64,000 bases of DNA from Ascidiimonas sp046199005 (GTDB lineage: Bacteria; Bacteroidota; Bacteroidia; Flavobacteriales; Flavobacteriaceae), in the NCBI GenBank assembly GCA_046199005.1, contig CP176050.1:1984001-2048000 (forward strand). Direction: 5' to 3'. This document shows, one piece after another, positions 1-9,347 of this stretch. Positions within the stretch are counted from its first letter, which is position 1, and each line of letters starts with the position of its first letter. Below the pieces are notes generated by a model. That model saw only the letters and a list, made by a program, of their open reading frames with translations, made no database searches and was not told the origin of the DNA. The position numbers and the translations under genes are program-made.

Positions 1-735
1 ATTCTTGAATTGGATGCTTCCGGATTTAATATGGGTGTAGATGCCACCAAAGTTGCCTATGCTACTGCATTGATTGAAACTTTGAATAAAAAAAATCAAT
101 ACATATTTGTCCATATAGATCAAAATAGTTTACTGGATCCGGGAAATACCTATGAAGGCAAAGATTGTCTCGGCCTTATTAACCTTGCGGATAGGGAAGA
201 AGGTATACAGTCTGTACTACATGACCTCTACCCAGAAGAACTTATATTGTCTCATATATCAAAAAGTTATGTTTATAACGGAAAAGCTTTAGGCTTTTTC
301 AAAAATTATTTTCAACCTTCATACAACTATAAAGAATACCACGGATATGATCCTTTGATTCCATCAAAAATGCAGCAAAAAGTATTTTTAGAGTTATGGA
401 GAAAAGAAGGAAAAGATTCCATAGGCTACGAAAATATTGTTGGCATCAATCCTTTAACCGCTTCTCTTATAGATCGAGTGAAACAAAAATGTATTCAAAA
501 CAACTCTTCTCTGGTATTTTTCACTTCTCCCACGCTGAATCACATTAACCCAGAGTTGATAAAAAACACACATGAATTCTTTATTTCCAAAGATATTCAA
601 TACTTTGATTATACGCATCTTTTCGAAGACTTTAAAGTTGAATACTGGAAAGACCTTACACATCTTTCTGCGGAAGGCGCAAAACAATTCACACGTCAAC
701 TTAAAACCGACTTCCATACTTATAATAAAAAGTGA
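1..735 (+). CDS. SGNH/GDSL-type hydrolase-like protein, 5' end outside the window
   Basis: The reading frame is open from the first base, so the true start lies upstream; the TTG at 10 is not a convincing start. About 244 residues are visible. Near the N-terminus a D-A-S-G-F-N-M-G segment resembles the oxyanion block of SGNH proteins, and the C-terminus has D-L-T-H-L-S, an Asp-x-x-His pair typical of SGNH block V. In Bacteroidota such proteins often sit beside MBOAT acyltransferases and help O-acetylate exopolysaccharide; that partner would be upstream and is not visible. The next gene region encodes polysaccharide enzymes, which fits. The visible part has no signal peptide or membrane segment, but the N-terminus is missing. 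The family call is moderate and the substrate unknown. Confidence 0.5.
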   Translation: MLELDASGFNMGVDATKVAYATALIETLNKKNQYIFVHIDQNSLLDPGNTYEGKDCLGLINLADREEGIQSVLHDLYPEELILSHISKSYVYNGKALGFFKNYFQPSYNYKEYHGYDPLIPSKMQQKVFLELWRKEGKDSIGYENIVGINPLTASLIDRVKQKCIQNNSSLVFFTSPTLNHINPELIKNTHEFFISKDIQYFDYTHLFEDFKVEYWKDLTHLSAEGAKQFTRQLKTDFHTYNKK

Positions 736-944
736 ATAACTTAGTTATATAAGTAGTCACCAAATGTTAAAAGTTTACTAATTTTAGCTGCATATAGTCC
801 GTTAGACAGGTATTGTGCGTATATCCTTTGATTAATAGCAAGACATACGTATTTACCTGGACAGAACCGGATGTTTTCGCTTCATTTTTTATGTTTAATT
901 TAAAATATTCGACGAAATGCACAAAAATATCGGTAAAATGTATA

Positions 945-952
945 TATATTTG
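945..952 (+). promoter_or_regulatory. Bacteroidota -7 promoter box (TATATTTG) before the PL1 lyase
   Basis: TATATTTG matches TAnnTTTG and ends 25 bases before the ATG at 978. No clear TTG -33 element is seen at the usual distance, so this is a half-supported promoter. It favours the start at 978 over the upstream in-frame ATG at 813. Confidence 0.4.
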
Positions 953-977
953 TGACAGCCCTAAAATCTTATACCTA

Positions 978-2567
978 ATGAAGCAATTTTTTTATTCTTT
1001 GTTCATGCTGTTATTTCTTCTGGCATGTACAAACAGCGAAGAGTTTTTAGAATCAATAGCTGAGGATGCAGAAGAACTTCCTGTAGACCCTCCGAAGGAT
1101 GATGACACGAATGATGAAGAAGAGGATGATGGAGAAGGAGATGGCTCCGGCGATGGAGAAGGAGATGGTTCCGGTGATGGAGAAGGCGACGGCTCTGGTG
1201 ACGGAGAAGGCGATGGTTCTGGCGATGGAGAAGAAGATGACGCCTACTACGGTGAAGTAAAAGCATTTCCTTCAGCAGAAGGAGCAGGTGCATACTCGAT
1301 AGGTGGTCGTGGTGGTGCTGTAATTCCAGTGACAACTTTAGAGGATGGTAATTATGAAGGTACCTTTAGATGGGCACTTAATCAGCCATATCCAAGAACG
1401 ATCGTTTTTAGAGTAAGCGGTCAAATCAACTTAAATTCCGGGATTTATATATCTGGTCCTGATAAGGGATATCTTACTATTGCCGGTCAAACGGCTCCTG
1501 AAGGTGGGATCACTATTGCAGGTGATTACATCTATTTTAATAATATGACCGATATTATTCTAAGGCATTTTAGGGTGAGACAAGGTGCAGGAAAGTCTAC
1601 AGATGCTATTACTGTAACAGGCGTACGACGGTTTATCGCAGATCACTTATCTGTTAGTTTTGGTGGAGATGAAGCTTTTAGCGTTACAGATGGAGCTCAA
1701 ATAGTTGATGATGTTACCATACAAAGATGTCTTTTTGGAGAATCAAAAACGGGTAATATAATTGGAGCGAACCCTTCTGAAGGGCGGGCAAACAATGCCG
1801 GAGACTTCTCGTTCCATCATAATATGTCTGTTCATATTAGTCATAGGTTCCCTAATACCTCTGGAAATGGTAACTACGAAATCGTAAATAATGTCATTCA
1901 CAATTGGAGATATCGTTTAACAAGGGTTGTAGGAGAGCCCAACCTGAACCATATAAATAATTACTATTCTAAAGGTCCTGCTACACAAAGTAGAATAAAT
2001 ACCATCATGAATAAGATCACCATTTCTAATGGCGTAGTACCTAGAATATATACAGCAGGTAATTTGGTATTGCCAAATACACTAACAGATGCTAGCGCAG
2101 ATAATTGGTTTACCTGGACTGTTTTTGTCAATAGCGGTAACTATACGCAAAATGATCCGGCACCTTCAAATATGCAAGTTGCCAATGCCCATTCTCCTTT
2201 AGGAGTTCCAGTCACACTTCAATCTGCACGAAATGCATATCAATCGGTACTATCTGATGTAGGTGCTAACAAGCGTTTATTAGGAGATGGATCTGTAGAA
2301 GAAAATCTGGATGATCTTGACCGGCAATATATTCAGGATGTGAAAAATCAAACAGGTCCGTCTACGTATAGAAGCAGTGACCAATGGATCTACCCAACAC
2401 TCAGATCTGGCACGCCTTATCAGGATACGGATTTGGACGGTATGTCTGATGATTGGGAGATTGCCAAAGGACTCGATCCAAGAAATCCTGAAGACAGAAA
2501 TGGAGATAAGAATGGAAACGGATTCACTAATCTGGAAGATTTTCTTAATAGAATAGATCTACAATAA
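978..2567 (+). CDS. PL1-family pectate lyase-like lipoprotein
   Basis: 529 residues. I chose the ATG at 978 because it begins a lipoprotein signal (hydrophobic run, then L-L-A-C near residue 17) and follows a promoter box. The cysteine is followed by E-E and further acidic residues, then an acidic linker with a Gly-Asp-Gly-Glu repeat, suggesting surface exposure. From about residue 95 to 400 is a right-handed beta-helix like polysaccharide lyase family 1 (blocks R-T-I-V-F-R-V-S-G, T-I-A-G-Q-T-A-P and I-L-R-H-F-R-V-R). The C-terminus carries D-x-D-x-D-G-type calcium-binding repeats (D-T-D-L-D-G and N-G-D-K-N-G-N-G). PL1 enzymes cleave pectate by beta-elimination; other uronic polymers are possible. 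It stands alone, between the SGNH gene and the exopolysaccharide operon, and ends at a hairpin terminator. Confidence 0.75.
   Translation: MKQFFYSLFMLLFLLACTNSEEFLESIAEDAEELPVDPPKDDDTNDEEEDDGEGDGSGDGEGDGSGDGEGDGSGDGEGDGSGDGEEDDAYYGEVKAFPSAEGAGAYSIGGRGGAVIPVTTLEDGNYEGTFRWALNQPYPRTIVFRVSGQINLNSGIYISGPDKGYLTIAGQTAPEGGITIAGDYIYFNNMTDIILRHFRVRQGAGKSTDAITVTGVRRFIADHLSVSFGGDEAFSVTDGAQIVDDVTIQRCLFGESKTGNIIGANPSEGRANNAGDFSFHHNMSVHISHRFPNTSGNGNYEIVNNVIHNWRYRLTRVVGEPNLNHINNYYSKGPATQSRINTIMNKITISNGVVPRIYTAGNLVLPNTLTDASADNWFTWTVFVNSGNYTQNDPAPSNMQVANAHSPLGVPVTLQSARNAYQSVLSDVGANKRLLGDGSVEENLDDLDRQYIQDVKNQTGPSTYRSSDQWIYPTLRSGTPYQDTDLDGMSDDWEIAKGLDPRNPEDRNGDKNGNGFTNLEDFLNRIDLQ
1128..1232 (+). repeat. In-frame 24-bp tandem repeat encoding an acidic Gly-Asp-rich linker
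   Basis: Four full copies of a 24-base unit, starting at 1128, 1152, 1176 and 1200, plus a partial fifth. They encode D-G-E-G-D-G-S-G with synonymous third-base changes between copies. The repeat forms the linker between the lipid anchor and the PL1 beta-helix. Because the unit is a multiple of three, copy-number change would alter linker length without breaking the frame. Confidence 0.9.
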
Positions 2568-2592
2568 ATATTCTATATTTTAATACTTTCTC

Positions 2593-2620
2593 AAGCCTCG
2601 CATATGCGGGGCTTTTTTAA
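2593..2620 (+). terminator. Rho-independent terminator after the PL1 lyase
   Basis: A seven-pair stem (GCCTCGC / GCGGGGC, one G-T pair) with an ATAT loop is followed by six T residues, 26 bases after the lyase stop codon. Confidence 0.8.
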
Positions 2621-3058
2621 TTTGATCTCACCTGTTCTATAAGTTCTAAAGGTAGGTTGGCTTACTATTTTGCACTCTTAAATTAAGTAAACGACTTATA
2701 TGAAATCCCGATATAGTCTAAGTCTTAAGGATATTTCCCCTACTCAAAATGTAGTTAACCGATGTTTATAGGGATTTTGCCGAAATATGGATATTTTCTT
2801 AATTGTACTACAAAACAATCCTTAAATTTAGCATTCGGTTCCAAGTATTTTAAATTGATTAATAGCATATATTAATTTAATACTTAGGATAATGATTCTC
2901 GACCTTAGTTATAAACATGATCAAAATCATTTGATTAAAAATAACATAACATTAAGTTTACCTCAGGTGGGAAATTTTCTTCAAGTATTCAATATTTTTA
3001 CAACTTATTTGTGTACAATAAAGTACCGAAACAAACCAATAAGTAATTAGTTTAATCA
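2621..3058. other. Intergenic region upstream of the exopolysaccharide operon
   Basis: A/T-rich, no convincing ORF on either strand. It should hold the promoter of the operon starting at 3059, but I find no good TAnnTTTG match and no clear operator or structured leader. Confidence 0.4.
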
Positions 3059-4189
3059 GTGGTGACTAAAACAAAAATATTACTATCGTCTCCTCATATG
3101 TCTGGGCATGAGCAAAAATATATTCAGGAAGCTTTTGCTACCAACTGGATTGCTCCTTTGGGCGCAAATGTAAATGGATTAGAAGGACAGATAGAGGAGT
3201 ACCTTAAAGAAGAGGTGAAAGTTGCTGCTCTTAGCTCAGGTACGGCTGCTATTCATCTGGGATTAATACTTTTGGGAGTGAAGGCAGGAGATGAAGTACT
3301 TTGTCAAAGTTTTACGTTTTCGGCATCTGCAAACCCAATTGTTTATCAAGGTGCGACCCCTGTTTTTGTAGATAGTGAAAGAGATACTTGGAATATTTGT
3401 CCTATAATGCTTGAAGAAGCAATCAAAGATAGGATAGCTAAAAGAAAGAAACCCAAAGCAATCATTGCAGTACATTTATATGGTATGCCATATAAGGTGC
3501 AGGAAGTGCATGCTGTTGCCAATAAATATGGCATCCCAATACTAGAAGACAGTGCTGAAGCATTGGGAAGTTCCTGTTACGGCAGAAAGTGTGGAACTTT
3601 TGGAGATATCGGTGTTCTTTCTTTTAACGGAAATAAGATCATCACAACTTCTGGAGGTGGGGCAATAGTAGTGCAAAATCAACAAACCAAAGATCAAGCT
3701 ATATTTTTGGCCACCCAGGCCAGAGATCAGGCTCCGCACTATCAGCATTCTCACATTGGTTACAATTATCGGATGAGCAATGTAGTGGCAGGTATAGGAC
3801 GAGGGCAAATGGAAGTTTTAGACGATAGAGTGCAGGCCAGGAGATCTAATTACGATTTTTACTTTAAAGAACTCCATTCTTTTGATGAGCTGGAATTTTT
3901 AGATGAACCCAGCGGATTTATTTCAAACAGATGGTTAAGCTGCTTAACCACAGTTTCTTACGATATGCGAGAACAAATCAGACTTGCATTGGCTGAAGAG
4001 GATGTAGAGACACGACCTTTGTGGAAACCATTACATTTACAACCTGTATTCAAGGATTGTCCAAAATATACAAACGGGGTTTCTGAGTCGCTTTTCGAAA
4101 AAGGACTTTGCTTACCCAGTGGCTCTAACCTGTCTGCAGCTGATTTGAGAAAAACAACAGACCTAATCATTAAAAACCTCAAGCGATGA
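3059..4189 (+). CDS. DegT/DnrJ/EryC1/StrS-family sugar aminotransferase
   Basis: 376 residues, the usual length for this PLP-dependent family that aminates keto-sugar nucleotides. The N-terminus L-S-S-P-H-M-S-G-H-E and T-N-W-I-A-P-L-G resemble PglE/EpsN-type enzymes, and S-F-N-G-N-K carries the predicted PLP lysine at residue 193. The start is GTG (two consecutive GTG codons at 3059 and 3062; no nearby ATG). The stop overlaps the next start in ATGA, so it is coupled to the FlaA1-like gene, whose family makes the 4-keto-6-deoxy sugar used by this kind of aminotransferase. Together they would produce an amino-deoxy sugar such as a bacillosamine-type residue for the exopolysaccharide. The exact sugar is inference. 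Confidence 0.85.
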   Translation: MVTKTKILLSSPHMSGHEQKYIQEAFATNWIAPLGANVNGLEGQIEEYLKEEVKVAALSSGTAAIHLGLILLGVKAGDEVLCQSFTFSASANPIVYQGATPVFVDSERDTWNICPIMLEEAIKDRIAKRKKPKAIIAVHLYGMPYKVQEVHAVANKYGIPILEDSAEALGSSCYGRKCGTFGDIGVLSFNGNKIITTSGGGAIVVQNQQTKDQAIFLATQARDQAPHYQHSHIGYNYRMSNVVAGIGRGQMEVLDDRVQARRSNYDFYFKELHSFDELEFLDEPSGFISNRWLSCLTTVSYDMREQIRLALAEEDVETRPLWKPLHLQPVFKDCPKYTNGVSESLFEKGLCLPSGSNLSAADLRKTTDLIIKNLKR

Positions 4190-6120
4190 TAAAAAAATAC
4201 TTTGGTAATCAGGCGCAGCGATATGCATCAAGATGGCTGGTACTTTTCATTGACATAATGATTGTAGTAGTCACCTTTTTCATGTCTTACCTGATACGTT
4301 TTAATTTTACGCTGAACTTTGATTTAGGAAAATTCCTGATTCAGCTTCCGGTGCTTACACTTACTGCCATTGCTAGTTTTCTTATTATTGGATCTTACAA
4401 GGGAGTTATAAGACATACAGGATTTACTGATGTAGTAAACCTGTTTAAATCTATATCGCTATTATCTTTTTTACTCATAGGTCTGGTTCTGCTTAACAAA
4501 GAGACGAATTTAATACCTGATTTTACGGTCCCGCTATCAATAGTCGTTATTCATTCATTCATTTCCTTTGTTGCGTTGAGTGCGAGTCGTTTGGTTTTTA
4601 AGGTAGCTTTCAAATACGTATCCATACGGTTTAAAGGATGTAAAAACATAGTTATCTATGGGGCTGGAGATTCAGGAATTGTGACGTACAACGCGTTGGT
4701 GAATAATCCACAAAATCACGTGAGCGTTATTTGCTATATGGATGAGGATCCTAAAAAACATGGTAAGTTTATCAATGGTGTTCCTATTCTTAGTCCGGCA
4801 AAAGTTAATGATGCCTTTATACAACATCATAATGTAGAGGAGATCATTGTTTCCATCCAAAACATAAGTTCTCAAAAGTTGAGGAAGCTGGTAGATAGTA
4901 TGGTAGAGCTTCCAACCAACGTCAAAATTGTTCCTCCTATTGAAAAATGGATCAATGGAGAACTTAGTCTTAATCAAATTAAGCAAGTTCAAATTGAAGA
5001 TCTTTTAGATCGTGTTCCTATTGAGATCAATAATCCGAAGTTGCAAAAAGAGCTTCAGGGTGAAACCATCATGGTTACCGGAGCCGCAGGATCTATCGGA
5101 AGTGAGATTGCTACGCAAATTGCAAACTATAAGGTTAAACAATTAATATTAGTAGATCAGGCAGAATCTGCACTCTATGATTTACAGCAAGATCTCAAAC
5201 AAAAAGGACACACGAATTTTACACCAATCGTTGCCGATATTAGAGATAGAAACCGTGTAGATTATATTTATCAGGAGTACAAACCTACTATGGTATTCCA
5301 TGCGGCAGCGTACAAGCATGTGCCTTTAATGGAGTGTAATCCCTATGAAGCTATAAAGATAAATGTGAACGGAACAAAGATCCTTGCTGACGCTGCAGCA
5401 AAATATAAGGTGAAAAAATTTGTTTTTGTATCTACAGATAAGGCGGTGAACCCGACGAGCGTAATGGGAGCCACTAAAAGAATTGCAGAGATGTACATTA
5501 GTTGCATGCAACGCAATTCAGATACAAAGTTCATTACAACACGTTTTGGCAATGTATTAGGTTCTAACGGATCTGTAATTCCACTGTTCAAAAAGCAGAT
5601 TGAAAAAGGAGGACCTCTTACCGTAACTCACAAAGAGGTAACCCGTTACTTCATGACGATACCAGAAGCTTCTCAGTTAGTACTTGAAGCTGGCGCCATG
5701 GGTGAAGGGGGAGAGATATTTATTTTTGATATGGGAGAATCTGTGAAGATTTATTACCTTGCTCTTAATATGATCAAGCTTTCGGGATTGCGTTTTCCAG
5801 AGGATATAAATATCAAAATAACAGGATTACGACCTGGAGAAAAGCTATATGAAGAATTGCTCGCTAACGGTGAAAATACCTTGAAAACATATCATGAGAA
5901 GATACGAATAAGTAAAACAAGAGAGCTTGATTATGTTAAGATGAAAGCTGATATTGAAGATCTTTGTATTTCAAATAGATTTCAAAATCTGAATATCGTT
6001 AAAAAGATGAAAGCATTGGTTCCTGAATATAAGTCTAATAATTCTGAGTTTGAAGCTCTGGATGGAACTAAAAATGCGAAGCTTCAAGAGTATAGAGAAA
6101 AGAAACTGGAGTCAATTTGA
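4186..6120 (+). CDS. Membrane-anchored nucleotide-sugar 4,6-dehydratase, FlaA1/CapD/WbpM type
   Basis: 644 residues, standard length for the long membrane form. Four hydrophobic segments lie in roughly residues 15-135, then a first Rossmann-like domain (G-A-G-D-S-G near residue 158), then the catalytic short-chain dehydrogenase domain with G-A-A-G-S-I-G near residue 299 and S-T-D-K-A-V-N-P-T near residue 416. The usual Y-x-x-x-K is M-x-x-x-K (V-M-G-A-T-K), as normal in this subfamily. It should convert UDP-GlcNAc or a similar donor to the 4-keto-6-deoxy intermediate at the inner membrane. It overlaps the aminotransferase gene by four bases and is followed closely by the export genes. Confidence 0.88.
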   Translation: MIKKYFGNQAQRYASRWLVLFIDIMIVVVTFFMSYLIRFNFTLNFDLGKFLIQLPVLTLTAIASFLIIGSYKGVIRHTGFTDVVNLFKSISLLSFLLIGLVLLNKETNLIPDFTVPLSIVVIHSFISFVALSASRLVFKVAFKYVSIRFKGCKNIVIYGAGDSGIVTYNALVNNPQNHVSVICYMDEDPKKHGKFINGVPILSPAKVNDAFIQHHNVEEIIVSIQNISSQKLRKLVDSMVELPTNVKIVPPIEKWINGELSLNQIKQVQIEDLLDRVPIEINNPKLQKELQGETIMVTGAAGSIGSEIATQIANYKVKQLILVDQAESALYDLQQDLKQKGHTNFTPIVADIRDRNRVDYIYQEYKPTMVFHAAAYKHVPLMECNPYEAIKINVNGTKILADAAAKYKVKKFVFVSTDKAVNPTSVMGATKRIAEMYISCMQRNSDTKFITTRFGNVLGSNGSVIPLFKKQIEKGGPLTVTHKEVTRYFMTIPEASQLVLEAGAMGEGGEIFIFDMGESVKIYYLALNMIKLSGLRFPEDINIKITGLRPGEKLYEELLANGENTLKTYHEKIRISKTRELDYVKMKADIEDLCISNRFQNLNIVKKMKALVPEYKSNNSEFEALDGTKNAKLQEYREKKLESI

Positions 6121-6163
6121 CTACCGGATAAAAAGAAATAATAATTTTAAGTATTCCCAATTA

Positions 6164-6934
6164 ATGAAAAATTTATTGTTTTTCTCCAAAAGGCTGTTAA
6201 TCCTAGCTTTAATGGCCATTTTTATTTCATCATGTGCCAGTCGTAAAGATGTAGTTTATTTTCAGGATGCCAAAGATTTTGAAACAGTAGTGGATACAGA
6301 TACATTTGCTTCCAAGTTTAAGGTTAATGATATTTTAAACATTTATATCTCTACATTTGACTCTGAAGCAACACGTCCCTTTAACTTAATTAAAGCGACT
6401 GAAAATGGTCGATCGGAAGCCGTGGATTACCTAATTGATAAAGACGGCTATATTGATTATCCGGTTTTGGGTAAGATGAAGCTGGTAGGACTTACAGTTC
6501 AGGAAGCGAAGGCGTTATTCAAAGAAAAATTAAGCATTTATCTTAAAGATCCTATTGTCAACATTCGGCTTGCTAATTTTAGAGTTACGGTTTTGGGATC
6601 GGTGAACCGACCTGGTACATATACTATTTCAGGTGAGCGTATTACGATTTTAGAAGCGTTAGGACAAGCCGGAGATTTAAATATTAAGGGAAGGCGTGAT
6701 AATGTACTTGTAATTCGTGATTTTAATGGAACCAAGGTATATACGCGTATCAATCTGACTAATAAAGAATCGATGAATTCTCCGGTTTACTATCTCACTC
6801 AAAATGATGTGGTGTATGTAGAACCTAACAAATCTGCCATTAAAACATCTTCGCTTGACAGTCGTACCAGTATTGCCATTTCTATTGTATCTTTGCTCAT
6901 TACTTCAGGAGTAATTATATTAACAAGACAATAA
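6164..6934 (+). CDS. Wza-like polysaccharide biosynthesis/export lipoprotein
   Basis: 256 residues from the ATG at 6164, which begins a lipoprotein signal ending I-S-S-C-A-S. A longer in-frame start at 6050 lies inside the previous gene and is rejected. The Poly_export and SLBB-type domains follow (V-N-D-I-L-N-I-Y-I, a D-K-D-G-Y-I-D-Y-P-V-L-G-K block, then V-L-G-S-V-N-R-P-G). A hydrophobic C-terminal segment (about residues 233-254) matches the helix that crosses the outer membrane in Wza-type pores. It should form the outer-membrane exit of the capsule or exopolysaccharide pathway, working with the Wzc-like kinase 13 bases downstream. Confidence 0.88.
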   Translation: MKNLLFFSKRLLILALMAIFISSCASRKDVVYFQDAKDFETVVDTDTFASKFKVNDILNIYISTFDSEATRPFNLIKATENGRSEAVDYLIDKDGYIDYPVLGKMKLVGLTVQEAKALFKEKLSIYLKDPIVNIRLANFRVTVLGSVNRPGTYTISGERITILEALGQAGDLNIKGRRDNVLVIRDFNGTKVYTRINLTNKESMNSPVYYLTQNDVVYVEPNKSAIKTSSLDSRTSIAISIVSLLITSGVIILTRQ

Positions 6935-6947
6935 GAAGGAGTTTCTA

Positions 6948-9347
6948 ATGGAAACAGGACAGCCAAGGAATACCCAGGCTTTTTCAGGAGTTACTGAAAG
7001 TTTTAGCCTAAGAGATACCATAGCCACATACACAAGACATTGGATATGGTTTGCGCTTAGTTGCCTGATCTGCATAGCACTGGCATTTGTCTATTTAAGA
7101 TATACAACACCTCTGTACGGTGCCTACGCTAAAATAATGTTGGTAGATGATAAAAATTCTTCTACCCCAGCTAGTGCTCTACTGAAAGATCTGGAGCTTT
7201 TATCGGAAGCCGAAAGTAAAAAGGTAGAAGATGAAATTCAGGTAATGAAGTCTCGTAAGCTCATGGAAAATGTAGTGGAGCGACTCAAACTTAACATTCA
7301 GTTTTTTACAGAGGGCAGGGTACACGATCTGGAAGTCTTTCCAAATCCTCCGATCAAAGTAAATTTTATTGAGGCAGATTCCATAATAAAGTCCTCTAAA
7401 TTTGCATTTAATATTAAGATTCTTTCTGAGACCTCATTCGAGTATTCAATCGATGAGAAGGAAAGAAGTAAGAAATACTATTTTGGAGAAAATATCCCTA
7501 CGCTTTTGGGAGACATTGTAATTATTCCCGCCATAAAAAATATTGAAAATAATACGGGGCAAACCATCAAAGTATTAATTCATCCGGTTAAAAAAGTAGC
7601 CGAACTTTACAAGGAGCGTATAGCTATTGCTCCGGTCGAACCTCTTTCAAAAGTGATCGTTATTTCTTTGGAAGATGCCAATAAAACCAAAGCACAGCGT
7701 ATCATAGATACCTTAATTGACGAGTACAATAAGAATTCTATTGAGCAAAAAAATGCTGAGTCTAAAGCTACGGCAGATTTCATAAATGAAAGAATCGATC
7801 TTATCGCTACAGACCTTGCAAGTGTCGATAGCAATGCAGAACGCTTTAAAACCGGTAATCGACTAACCGATATTACATCAGAAGCTGATATCTATTTAAA
7901 TACGGGCTCAGATAATGAGCAAGAGCTTATTAAAAGTAGTACCGATCTAAGTATGGTTAATTATATGAATAATTACCTGAAAGGTCAGGATAGCTTTGAA
8001 CCTATTCCTTCAAACATTGGTTTATCAGACCCTTCCATAAGTAATATTTCGGCAAAGTATAATGACCTTATCTTGCAAAGAAATCAGTTGTTGAAAAGTT
8101 CAAATGAACAAAATCCTATAATTGTCAATCTTGATCAACAGATTAATGGTCTGCGACAAAGCATGCAGCAAAGTTTGAGCAATCTAAGGAGTACATTGAG
8201 CATCCGCGTTAACAACCTAAAACAGCAGGCCGCCCGAATTAATTCACGTATTTCTTCGGTACCTGGCCAGGCGAGACAATTAAGGGATATCGAAAGACAA
8301 CAGCAAATTAAAGAATCGCTTTACCTGTATCTATTAGAAAAAAGGGAAGAAGCTACAATTTCACTTACTGCGACATCACCCAATGCAAAAATCATAGATG
8401 CTGCATACAGTCCTAATGACGCTCCTATTTCTCCAAAAAAGAAAGTGATATTTATGGCCGCATTGGTTGCTGGTTTGGCATTTCCTTTTTCTATTATTTA
8501 TCTAAAGCAGCTGCTGGATAATAAAGTTCATAATAAGGAAGGATTGTCAAAAACCTTTAAAAATATTCCAATTCTTGGAGAGATACCCAAGGTAAAAGGA
8601 AAGAAGAAAGCAATGGTGATCGAACGTAACGACAGATCAATTCTTTCAGAGTCTTTCAGGATCGTAAGGACCAACCTTGATTACCTGATGCGCAGCCGAA
8701 GCAAAAGTGATGAATCTAATAATAATATAATTTTTGTTACGTCGACGATCAATGGAGAAGGTAAAACCTTTATAAGTACCAATATGGCACTTACGCTCGC
8801 AAATTCAGATAAAAAAGTATTATTGATCGGTGCCGATATACGAAACCCTAGAGTACATGAATACATTCAGACAGAACCAAGGGATATAGGTTTGACCGAT
8901 TATCTTTATGATAAAAGAGTTTCCCGGAAAAATATAATTGATTCTATTGATGTAGAAGGTAATAGTATCGATATAATATACTCGGGTAAAACACCACCAA
9001 ACCCTGCTGAATTACTTATGAGCGATCGTTTAAAAGAACTGTTAGACGATACATCGCAGTTATATGATTTTGTTATTGTAGATACAGCTCCATGTATGCT
9101 TGTCACAGATACCCTTTTATTTAGTCAGTATGCAGATCATACCATTTATGTTACCAGAGCAAATTATACAGACAAAAAGCTTCTGAATTTCCCGGCAGAA
9201 TTATTTGCTGATAAGAAATTGAATGGTATGATGTTCATCGTAAACGATGTGAAGGCTTCCAATTTTGGCTATGGCGCAAAATATGGTTATGGCTATTATA
9301 CTAAAGAGAAAAAAGGGAAAAAGAAAAAGCAGAAAGCTAAAGCCTGA
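6948..9347 (+). CDS. Wzc-like polysaccharide co-polymerase/tyrosine autokinase (BY-kinase)
   Basis: 799 residues. The N-terminal Wzz domain has a membrane segment near residues 32-52; a long coiled-coil periplasmic part ends at a second membrane segment near 500-520. The cytoplasmic kinase has Walker A I-N-G-E-G-K-T (residues 601-607), Walker A' L-L-I-G-A-D-I-R and Walker B V-I-V-D-T-A-P. The C-terminus is a tyrosine cluster (six Tyr within F-G-Y-G-A-K-Y-G-Y-G-Y-Y) followed by a lysine tail, as in autophosphorylating BY-kinases. It controls chain length and export. Unusually for this region, an AAGGAG sits seven bases before the ATG. Its 3' end overlaps the convergent phosphatase gene by 11 bases. 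Confidence 0.9.
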   Translation: METGQPRNTQAFSGVTESFSLRDTIATYTRHWIWFALSCLICIALAFVYLRYTTPLYGAYAKIMLVDDKNSSTPASALLKDLELLSEAESKKVEDEIQVMKSRKLMENVVERLKLNIQFFTEGRVHDLEVFPNPPIKVNFIEADSIIKSSKFAFNIKILSETSFEYSIDEKERSKKYYFGENIPTLLGDIVIIPAIKNIENNTGQTIKVLIHPVKKVAELYKERIAIAPVEPLSKVIVISLEDANKTKAQRIIDTLIDEYNKNSIEQKNAESKATADFINERIDLIATDLASVDSNAERFKTGNRLTDITSEADIYLNTGSDNEQELIKSSTDLSMVNYMNNYLKGQDSFEPIPSNIGLSDPSISNISAKYNDLILQRNQLLKSSNEQNPIIVNLDQQINGLRQSMQQSLSNLRSTLSIRVNNLKQQAARINSRISSVPGQARQLRDIERQQQIKESLYLYLLEKREEATISLTATSPNAKIIDAAYSPNDAPISPKKKVIFMAALVAGLAFPFSIIYLKQLLDNKVHNKEGLSKTFKNIPILGEIPKVKGKKKAMVIERNDRSILSESFRIVRTNLDYLMRSRSKSDESNNNIIFVTSTINGEGKTFISTNMALTLANSDKKVLLIGADIRNPRVHEYIQTEPRDIGLTDYLYDKRVSRKNIIDSIDVEGNSIDIIYSGKTPPNPAELLMSDRLKELLDDTSQLYDFVIVDTAPCMLVTDTLLFSQYADHTIYVTRANYTDKKLLNFPAELFADKKLNGMMFIVNDVKASNFGYGAKYGYGYYTKEKKGKKKKQKAKA

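Noticed and set aside
1128..1232. Regularly spaced repeat considered as a CRISPR array
   Set aside because: The 24-base units are contiguous, without spacers, and are in frame within a lipoprotein gene.
1003..1335. 110-codon minus-strand frame rich in His and Leu
   Set aside because: It is antisense to the tandem repeat of the PL1 lyase; the odd composition follows from the repeat, not from a gene.
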